The translations under genes were made by a program, and so were the position numbers. The notes beneath the pieces were generated by a model. The model made no database searches, was not told where the DNA came from, and was given only the letters and a program-made list of their open reading frames with translations. A DNA stretch of 37,751 nt from a virus. This document shows, in pieces, positions 32,139 through 37,751 of the stretch. The DNA is taken from the IMG/VR virus record IMGVR_UViG_3300031825_000050, positions 1 to 37,751 of that record; one strand, written 5' to 3'. Numbering within the stretch: the stretch's first letter is position 1; each line of letters starts with the position of its first letter.

Positions 32139-32372
32139 ATGAGCAGTATCACCCTGGAAATCCGGCTCGACCGGCAGCAGGCAGAGGCCTATCTGCGCTG
32201 GCTGGTGAGCCAATACGAACAGGTCATGGCCGAGTGCTGGTACGACGACCGCTACCGCCACACTCCGACCGGCTTCCGCGGCCCCCGCATCCTCAAGGAC
32301 CACCCGCACATCGTCGGCATCGGCCGCTCGGCGCGTGAGCTGCACAAGCGGCTGCAGGAGTGTGGGCTGTGA
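32139..32372 (+). CDS. Small unknown early protein
   Basis: A 77-residue protein starting MSSITLEIRLDRQQAEAYLR, with a GFRGPRILKDHP segment. No known motif. The ATG at 32139 has AAAGGTGG upstream; an in-frame start at 32118 is less likely. Its stop overlaps the GTG of the primase gene by four bases (GTGA), so it is coupled to replication. Confidence 0.72.
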   Translation: MSSITLEIRLDRQQAEAYLRWLVSQYEQVMAECWYDDRYRHTPTGFRGPRILKDHPHIVGIGRSARELHKRLQECGL

Positions 32373-35128
32373 CCAAGAGTTTTCCCATGGACCCCGCGAT
32401 CCGCGGTGAGGTGCTGCGCCGCCTGGAGCAGGACTACGGCCTCAAGCCGCGCTCCGGCACGAAGTATCTGCGCGGCGGCCAGTGCCCGGCCTGCGGCAAG
32501 AAGGAGCTGTTCAGCCGGCAGGACGAGCCCTGGTTCATCAAGTGCGGCCGGGAGTCGAAGTGCGGCCAGCAGTGGCATGTTAAGGAGCTGTACGAGGACC
32601 TGTTCGACGACTGGAGCAAGCGTGCGCCGTCCACCGAAAAGGAGCCGACCGCCACGGCCAAGAGCTACCTGCAGAACGCCCGTGGCTTTCGTCTGGAGCT
32701 GATCGAGGGCTGGTACACCCAGGAGAACTACTGGAGCCGCGAGCTGGGAGAGGGCAGCGCCACCGTGCGTTTCGCCCTGGAGCAGGGCGGCTACTGGGAG
32801 CGGCTGATCGACCGTCCGCACCGCTTCGGCAAGCAGAAGGCGCGCTTCGCTCCCGGCCAGTCGCCCAAGGGGCATTGGTGGTGCCCGCCGTGCGTGGATC
32901 TGTTCCAGGTCAGCGAGCTATGGATCGTCGAGGGCATCTTCGACGCCATAGCCCTGCTGCACCACGGAATCGCGGCCGTGTCGGCCATGAGCTGCAACCT
33001 GTTCCCGGGCGAGTCGCTCAAGGAACTGGCGCGCAACCGCGGCGGCAAGTTGCCGCGTCTGGTCTGGGCGCTGGACAACGAGCCGGGCGCACAGCGCTAT
33101 ACCCGCCGCTGGGTGAGGGCCGCGCGCGAGCTGGGCTACGCCTGCGAGGCCGCGCAGATCCCGCAGCGCGACGGGCGCAAGGTGGACTGGAACGACCTGC
33201 ATCAGCGCTGGCAGTTCGTCGAGGGCGACGACCAGCGCGCCGAGCAGCGCGAGCGCGACCTCAAGGAGGCCCGCCACCAGGGTGCGCTGCTGATCGCCGA
33301 GAGCGCCGCGGAAAAGGCGATTCTGCTGTACGAGTGGCGCGAGCGGCACGAATTCCACTTCGGCTTCGAGAACCGCCTGTACTGGTTCAAGCTCGACCTG
33401 GAGAAGTTCAACAAGGCCAAGCAGGCCCTCGAGGACAGCGAGCACCAGGACGACAAGCTGCTCAACGATCGGCAGATGCGCGAGAAGGCGCTGCGCCAGT
33501 CCGGCTGCGTGGTGGAGATCGCCAACTGCTACCCGCAGGCGCTGTATTTCCAGCGCAACGAGGTGACGGACGAGGCCTGGTACTACTTCCGCATCGACTT
33601 TCCGCACGATGCGCCGCCGGTACGCAACACCTTCACCGGCGGCCAGGTCGCGGCCGCGTCGGAGTTCAAGAAGCGCCTGCTGGGCATGGCGGCGGGCGCC
33701 GTGTTCACCGGGACCGGCGCCCAGCTGGACAAGATCATGAAGGACCAGCTGTTCGGCCTGAAAACCGTGCAGACCATCGACTACATCGGCTACAGCAAGG
33801 AGCACGGCTGCTACGTGTTCGGCGACCTGGCCGTGCGCGGCGGCATCGTGGAGCAGGCCAACAGCGAGGACTACTTCGAATTCAAGCAGCTGCGCCTAAA
33901 GACGCTGCAGAAGAGCATCCGCCTGGAGATCGCCCGGGACGACAAGGGCTACCGGGCCGAGTGGCTGGACTGGCTGTGGACCTGCTTCGGTGCCCAGGGC
34001 ATCGTCGCGCTGGCGTTCTGGTTCGGCTCGCTATTCGCCGAGCAGATCCGCACCGAGTTCCAGAGCTTCCCGTTCCTGGAGGTGACCGGCGAGGCCGGGG
34101 CGGGCAAGTCGACCCTGCTGATGTTCCTCTGGAAGCTGTTCGGCCGCCCGGACGAGGAGGGCAAGGACCCGTCGAAGATGTCCAAGGCCGGCCTGCGCCG
34201 CTGGATGGGGCAGGTATCCTGCATGCCGCTGGTACTGCTCGAGGCCGACCGCAGCGACAACGACCGCACCGCCGCCAAGGCTTACGACTGGGACGAGCTC
34301 AAGCCGCTGTTCAACGGCGGCACCCTGGGCGTGACCGGGGTGAAAACAGCGGGCAACGAGACTTACGAGCCGCCGTTCCGCGGGACCATCGTCATCAGTC
34401 AGAACGCCACCGTCGAGGCGAGCGAGGCGATCCTCACCCGTATCGTCAAGCTGCACTTCGTCCGGCCGCAGGTCACCAGCGCGAGCCGCGCCGCGGCGGA
34501 CAACCTCAACCACCTGAGCGCCCTGGACGTGAGCCACTTCCTGCTGATGGCCGCCAAGGCCGAGGGGAGGGTGCTGGAGGCGTTCCGCGAGCGGGTGAGG
34601 GCGCACGAGCAGGCTCTGCGTGCCCTGGGCGAGATCCGCATCGAGCGGATCATCAAGAACCACGCCCAGTTGTTGGCCCTGGTCGATGCGCTGCGCTTGG
34701 TGATCCCGCTGGGCGAGGAGCAGCACGCCGCCGCCCTTCGCGAACTCACCGACATGGCCATCGCTAGGCAGAGTTCCGTGAACGCGGACCCGGTTGAGGT
34801 TGCCGAGTTCTGGGAGGTGTTCGACTACCTGCAGGGGATCAACGACGAACCGGTGGTGGACCACAGCAAGAAGCCGGACGTGATCGCCATCAACCTCAAC
34901 GAGTTCTGCGAGCGCGCCGCCGAGCACCGCCAGAAGCTGGCCGACATCGGCACCCTGCGCAACCTGCTGCCCAACAGCCGCTCGCGCAAGTTCCTAGAGA
35001 AGAACCGGGCCGTCGATAGCGCCGTGCGCGCGGCTTTCAACCTGCGCAACCCCATGTCCAGCCGTTGCACCACGGTGAAGTGCTGGATGTTCCAGAACCC
35101 CGACGCCGGCAAGCGCGGCAACGCTTGA
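32369..35128 (+). CDS. Toprim primase / P-loop helicase replication protein
   Basis: A 919-residue replication protein. The N-terminal zinc site (Cys39, Cys42, Cys59, Cys65) is a primase-type finger. A Toprim catalytic domain follows, with WIVEG (Glu188) and WALDNE (Asp236). The C-terminal part is a helicase-like ATPase with GEAGAGKST (574-582) and VVLEADRS-type Walker B around LLEADRSDND. It should prime and unwind phage DNA. P2 instead uses gpA, a rolling-circle nickase; no gpA-like HUH motif is seen here. The start is GTG 32369, overlapping the upstream stop; ATG 32387 is an alternative. Largest gene of the early operon. Confidence 0.9.
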   Translation: MTKSFPMDPAIRGEVLRRLEQDYGLKPRSGTKYLRGGQCPACGKKELFSRQDEPWFIKCGRESKCGQQWHVKELYEDLFDDWSKRAPSTEKEPTATAKSYLQNARGFRLELIEGWYTQENYWSRELGEGSATVRFALEQGGYWERLIDRPHRFGKQKARFAPGQSPKGHWWCPPCVDLFQVSELWIVEGIFDAIALLHHGIAAVSAMSCNLFPGESLKELARNRGGKLPRLVWALDNEPGAQRYTRRWVRAARELGYACEAAQIPQRDGRKVDWNDLHQRWQFVEGDDQRAEQRERDLKEARHQGALLIAESAAEKAILLYEWRERHEFHFGFENRLYWFKLDLEKFNKAKQALEDSEHQDDKLLNDRQMREKALRQSGCVVEIANCYPQALYFQRNEVTDEAWYYFRIDFPHDAPPVRNTFTGGQVAAASEFKKRLLGMAAGAVFTGTGAQLDKIMKDQLFGLKTVQTIDYIGYSKEHGCYVFGDLAVRGGIVEQANSEDYFEFKQLRLKTLQKSIRLEIARDDKGYRAEWLDWLWTCFGAQGIVALAFWFGSLFAEQIRTEFQSFPFLEVTGEAGAGKSTLLMFLWKLFGRPDEEGKDPSKMSKAGLRRWMGQVSCMPLVLLEADRSDNDRTAAKAYDWDELKPLFNGGTLGVTGVKTAGNETYEPPFRGTIVISQNATVEASEAILTRIVKLHFVRPQVTSASRAAADNLNHLSALDVSHFLLMAAKAEGRVLEAFRERVRAHEQALRALGEIRIERIIKNHAQLLALVDALRLVIPLGEEQHAAALRELTDMAIARQSSVNADPVEVAEFWEVFDYLQGINDEPVVDHSKKPDVIAINLNEFCERAAEHRQKLADIGTLRNLLPNSRSRKFLEKNRAVDSAVRAAFNLRNPMSSRCTTVKCWMFQNPDAGKRGNA

Positions 35129-35138
35129 TCGGCTGTAT

Positions 35139-35383
35139 CAACCCCAAGGAGAAGCACCATGCGCAACGACGACAACGACCTCTACCGGCCCAGCCGCCAC
35201 GAAATCCTGGCCGCCCTGGGAATCAACGGTCTGGCCCTGGCTGCCCTGCTGGTTGCGGGTTATCTCACCCCAGACCTGCTGAGCATCCTGTTTCGCTGAT
35301 CACTGCGCTCAGCGCGAAAACAAGAAGGCCCCGGAGGGCGGCAACCCTCCGAGGCCGGACCAACCCCAAGGAGAAGCACCATG
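35139..35383 (+). repeat. Duplicated 23-bp translation start region
   Basis: An identical 23-bp block (CAACCCCAAGGAGAAGC then ACCATG) occurs at 35139-35161 and 35361-35383, each with AAGGAG seven bases before an ATG. Between them lies a hairpin at 35327-35356 with 11 of 12 pairs but no T tract. Suggests duplication of a ribosome binding region, or selection for it. Confidence 0.85.
35159..35299 (+). CDS. Small single-pass membrane protein
   Basis: A 46-residue protein. A charged N-terminus (MRNDDNDLYRPSRHEIL) is followed by a hydrophobic helix (AALGINGLALAALLVAGYL) and ends SILFR. AAGGAG gives a strong ribosome binding site. It lies 30 bases after the primase gene. The function is unknown; such small membrane proteins are common at this place in Pseudomonas phages, from memory. 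Confidence 0.68.
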   Translation: MRNDDNDLYRPSRHEILAALGINGLALAALLVAGYLTPDLLSILFR

Positions 35384-35443
35384 CAAGCACAAAACCAAGA
35401 AGTCAGTACCGAGGATGCACTGCCAGTGGCGCCGGCGCAATGA
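35381..35443 (+). CDS. Possible 20-residue peptide
   Basis: A very short frame (MQAQNQEVSTEDALPVAPAQ) uses the second copy of the 23-bp start region with a perfect AAGGAG. Its small size and lack of known family make expression uncertain, but the preserved initiation signal is hard to ignore. Confidence 0.4.
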   Translation: MQAQNQEVSTEDALPVAPAQ

Positions 35444-35476
35444 GTGGCTGACCTAGAAGCTCGCGCTACCAGTTCT

Positions 35477-35498
35477 GGGCCCTGTAACGGGCCCTTTT
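35477..35498 (+). terminator. Terminator between early operon and integrase
   Basis: GGGCCC (35477-35482) and GGGCCC (35489-35494) form a stem with a six-base loop, followed by TTTT. It would stop the early transcript before int, so int should have its own or read-through expression. Confidence 0.8.
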
Positions 35499-35558
35499 GC
35501 ATTGGGAGAACAGGGGCTCCAGTAGATTGCCCCTTTTCGGCTTTGCATGGGGAAGCAG

Positions 35559-36728
35559 ATGGCAGATGGAGTGGAGATCCGTGGCAATTCGCTGCGGGTC
35601 TATTTTCGTTACGACGGCGAGCTGTGCCGGGAGCAGATCCCTGGCGGCGCATCGCCGGCCAACCAGGAGCATGCCCGGCGACTGGTGGAGATCATCGAGT
35701 TCGAGATTCAGGCGGGTACGTTCGATTACGCCCGGCACTTCCCTGACTCGGCCAGGGTGAAAACCAACACCCTGGGGCATTACATCGACCTGTGGCTGGA
35801 TATCAAGCGCAACGATATGTCGGCCAGCGGGTTTCGGGGCTACCTGAGCCGCGTGGAGAACCACATCCGGCCTCGCTGGGGCGAGCAGCAGGCCGACAGA
35901 ATCGACCACCTGGACCTGCAGCACTGGGTGCAGCGCGATCTGATGCCCACGCTGCACAACAAGACCGTGCGCGAGATCGTCAGCCACCTGCGCCAGATCT
36001 TCCGCCTGTATCGGACGCGCAACAAATCGGCCCATGACCCGACCGATGGAATCGTCATCAAGCTGCCGGATGCGGACGACCCGGACCCGTTTTCGCGTGA
36101 CGAGATCCGCCAGATCCTCGAAACCGAAACTGAGCGCGCCCACGAGCTGAACATGATCGAGTTCATGCTCTGGACCGGTCCGCGCGTGAGCGAGGCCATG
36201 GCGCTGGCCTGGGAGGATGTCGACCTCGAAGCCGGTACGGTGGCATTCCGGCGGGCGAGGGTGCGCAGCCAGTACAAGGTGACCAAGACGCGGCGCTCAA
36301 CGCGGCGGGTGGCACTCCTGGCGCCAGCACTACGCGCGCTACGGGCGCAGGCGAAGCTGACCCAGCACCTGCCGCCGGTGGAGATCGAGTACACCGATCG
36401 GGACAACCGGACCAAGCGCAAGCAGAAGGTGAGGTTCGTGTTCCTGAACAGCGCGAGCGGCGAGCCGTATTCGACATCAGACACGCTGCGCAACGGTTGG
36501 TGGAAGTCTCACTTGAAGAAGGCGGGAGTGAGGCAGCGCGGGCCGAACCAGTGTCGGCATACGTTCGCCAGTCAGATGCTGAGTAGTGGAATCGCGCCGC
36601 CGGAGTGGATCGCCGATCAGATGGGGCACACGTCCACGGCGATGATTTTCAAGCACTACGCCAAGTGGATCAGCAAGGACGGCCCGGACTATCCGAGCCT
36701 GATCAACCAGGCGCTTAATCTGTCCTGA
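35559..36728 (+). CDS. int: Tyrosine-type phage integrase
   Basis: A 389-residue site-specific recombinase. Residues 1-65 (VEIRGNSLRVYFRYDGELCR) form an arm-binding domain of the DUF3596 type and about 70-165 a core-binding SAM-like domain (LGHYIDLWLDIKRNDMSASG). The catalytic domain carries Arg209 (TGPRVSEAMAL), Arg333/His334 (QCRHTFAS), His357 (QMGHTS) and the nucleophile Tyr367 (FKHYAKW). The His of the classical HxxR box is replaced by Asn, as in several integrases of this type. I prefer ATG 35559, which has GGGGAAG upstream, over ATG 35547. It lies 121 bases from attR and should integrate and, with an excisionase, excise the prophage at tRNA-Ser. Confidence 0.93.
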   Translation: MADGVEIRGNSLRVYFRYDGELCREQIPGGASPANQEHARRLVEIIEFEIQAGTFDYARHFPDSARVKTNTLGHYIDLWLDIKRNDMSASGFRGYLSRVENHIRPRWGEQQADRIDHLDLQHWVQRDLMPTLHNKTVREIVSHLRQIFRLYRTRNKSAHDPTDGIVIKLPDADDPDPFSRDEIRQILETETERAHELNMIEFMLWTGPRVSEAMALAWEDVDLEAGTVAFRRARVRSQYKVTKTRRSTRRVALLAPALRALRAQAKLTQHLPPVEIEYTDRDNRTKRKQKVRFVFLNSASGEPYSTSDTLRNGWWKSHLKKAGVRQRGPNQCRHTFASQMLSSGIAPPEWIADQMGHTSTAMIFKHYAKWISKDGPDYPSLINQALNLS

Positions 36729-36849
36729 TCAACCATCGCGGGGGCCTGTTCTGGGCTCCCCAGACCCAACCCAGATTCCCAATTTGTTCCCATATCGCTC
36801 CCTTTTCGGGCTTCGCTTCTGAAAACTCTAGGAAAATCAGTAGGTTAGG
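36729..36849. other. attR arm with paired TTCCCA sites
   Basis: Non-coding. TTCCCA occurs at 36776-36781 and 36787-36792, 11 bp apart, as in the attL arm at 578 and 589. A TCTGGG-CTC-CCCAGA palindrome lies at 36750-36764. No promoter could be fixed. Likely holds integrase arm-type sites. Confidence 0.55.
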
Positions 36850-36878
36850 TGGCGGAGGCGGTGAGATTCGAACTCACG
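36850..36878. repeat. attR: attR core within tRNA-Ser
   Basis: The 29-bp block is identical to 480-508. It covers the T-arm/acceptor 3' half of the tRNA and its encoded CCA. It restores the tRNA and defines the right boundary of the prophage. Confidence 0.93.
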
Positions 36879-36939
36879 GAAGAGTCTCCCCTTCGGCGGT
36901 TTTCAAGACCGCTGCCTTAAACCACTCGGCCACACCTCC
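36850..36939 (-). tRNA. serT-like: tRNA-Ser(UGA)
   Basis: A 90-base minus-strand tRNA with acceptor GGAGGTG pairing to CGCCTCC, discriminator G and encoded CCA. The anticodon loop CTTGAAA gives anticodon TGA. The long variable arm (CGAAGGGGAGACTCTTCC) is that of a class II serine tRNA, and the T-loop TTCGAAT is standard. It reads UCA and, by wobble, other UCN codons. It is the integration target and stays intact, because the phage supplies the 3' end. Confidence 0.95.
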
Positions 36940-37063
36940 GCATTGGTGCGGGCGGCAATCTTACCGGATCGTATTGGTCTGTCAAACGGTTGATTCGCCG
37001 TCTGTTCCTTTGCTGTGACGAGAGTCGGCCCGGCCGTTTTTTCAACGGACCGGGTCGGAGCGT

Positions 37064-37751
37064 TCAGGCGGGGGTCCCCTCCATCTGCTCGCACTCATAA
37101 CGTGCTGCGGTCTGGCGGAGTTTCTCCGCGATTCGGGCGCGCAGGCTGGGCGGGGACTCCACCACCAGGGCGTCGCTCTGGGAAAGAATCCACCATTGCA
37201 ATTGCCAGGTGTCGCTCATGGTCGCGCGCAGGCGGTAACCGTCCGGAAGCTTTTCCAGGGTCATGTCCGGGGACAGCGGCGTTTCCCCGAGCAGGCGAGC
37301 GAGGTTGTCGCTGATCCAGGCCTGCAGCTCGATCTTGCTGGGGGTGCCGAATTGCAGGGCATCGCTGGCCAGGTAATCCTGCAGGTCGAAGTGCGCCAGC
37401 CCGTCGGCGGGGGTCGGCAGGATCTCGGCCTGGCGGAACCGGTGGGTGGCGTACTGGCGGATGTCGTCGTAGGGTGGCGAGGTGCAGATCAGGTAGGCGA
37501 CCGGACCGCGCTGGACCAGGGCCAGCGGGTTCAGGACCAGTTCGCGTTCCTTGTCGTTGTGGGCGGAGTAGTAGCGGCAGCGCAGCTGTTTTTCCTGCAG
37601 CAGCGCCTCCTGCAAGGTCTCCAAGATGTCCGCCGGGATCTGCGGCGGCTGCAGGTTCAGATCGGGATGGACGCAGGCGACCTTGTCCAGCCAGCGGAGC
37701 GTCTGGTTGCGCTCGGCGAGGCTTTCCAGCTTTTGCCGGGCGAAGCGGAAA
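37064..37751 (-). CDS. WYL-domain transcriptional regulator, N-terminus cut by window end
   Basis: The frame is open to the right edge, with at least 228 residues and without the HTH start. The WYL-type region is recognisable: KQLRCRYYSAHNDKERELVL, NPLALVQRGPVAYLIC and the HRFRQAEIL segment. Upstream in the same frame I read RWLDKVACVHPDLNLQPPQI, typical of YafY-like regulators before the WYL domain. A TTG at 37624 is an internal codon rather than the start. Such proteins bind DNA and sense ligands, often nucleic acids. Host gene, outside the prophage. Confidence 0.82.
   Translation of the reverse strand, partial: FRFARQKLESLAERNQTLRWLDKVACVHPDLNLQPPQIPADILETLQEALLQEKQLRCRYYSAHNDKERELVLNPLALVQRGPVAYLICTSPPYDDIRQYATHRFRQAEILPTPADGLAHFDLQDYLASDALQFGTPSKIELQAWISDNLARLLGETPLSPDMTLEKLPDGYRLRATMSDTWQLQWWILSQSDALVVESPPSLRARIAEKLRQTAARYECEQMEGTPA

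Noticed and set aside
35327-35356. Hairpin read as a terminator
   Set aside because: Strong stem but no T tract afterwards; the better terminator is at 35477-35498.

Overview
The window is a complete P2-type (Peduovirus-like) prophage of about 36.4 kb in a GC-rich gammaproteobacterial chromosome, most likely a Pseudomonas or close relative. That host call is an inference from the high GC content, GTG/TTG start usage and the flanking genes. The left flank is the C-terminus of a VIT1/CCC1-type metal transporter (1-159). The right flank is tRNA-Ser(UGA) (36850-36939) followed by a WYL-domain regulator that runs off the window. A 29-bp copy of the tRNA 3' end at 480-508 (attL) matches the tRNA 3' end at 36850-36878 (attR), so the element sits in tRNA-Ser.

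Layout from left to right. 480-1350 holds the attachment arm, repeats and a probable cos site. 1354-3014 is an AT-rich leftward cargo block (AbiV-like HEPN protein and FRG-domain protein), in the place where phage phiCTX carries its cytotoxin gene. 3222-5992 holds portal and terminase (Q, P; leftward). 6150-9550 holds head and head-completion genes O N M L X. 9572-12097 is the lysis cassette (holin, SAR-type endolysin, Rz/Rz1), interrupted by a DNA methyltransferase gene. 12094-18953 holds tail completion, baseplate and fibre genes (R S V W J I H and two unassigned genes). 19053-25728 holds sheath, tube, E/E' with a programmed -1 frameshift, tape measure, U and D. 25828-28881 is a second AT-rich leftward cargo operon of three genes (NYN-LOTUS protein, Gly/Ala-rich membrane-like protein, and a large protein with a possible nuclease motif). 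28973-30079 is the repressor and switch. 30090-35443 is the early operon (BcepMu gp16-like, YmfL-like, AntA/AntB antirepressor, Ogr/Delta activator, Toprim primase-helicase and small genes). 35559-36728 is the tyrosine integrase next to attR.

How it works together. A short CI-type repressor without a peptidase domain faces a rightward early promoter. Early genes include the zinc-finger activator Ogr, and three near-identical 19-bp palindromes (6040, 13233, 18957) lie exactly where P2 late promoters PP/PO, PV and PF would be. The order attL-cos-cargo-Q, integration in tRNA-Ser and integrase at the far right all resemble phiCTX rather than P2 itself.

Most noteworthy: a tail fibre whose C-terminal 230 residues are an alpha/beta-hydrolase with a full esterase motif set; the three-gene cargo operon between D and the repressor, which may be an undescribed anti-phage system; and a second defence-like pair (AbiV, FRG) beside cos. 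All family calls come from reading the sequence; no database search was run.
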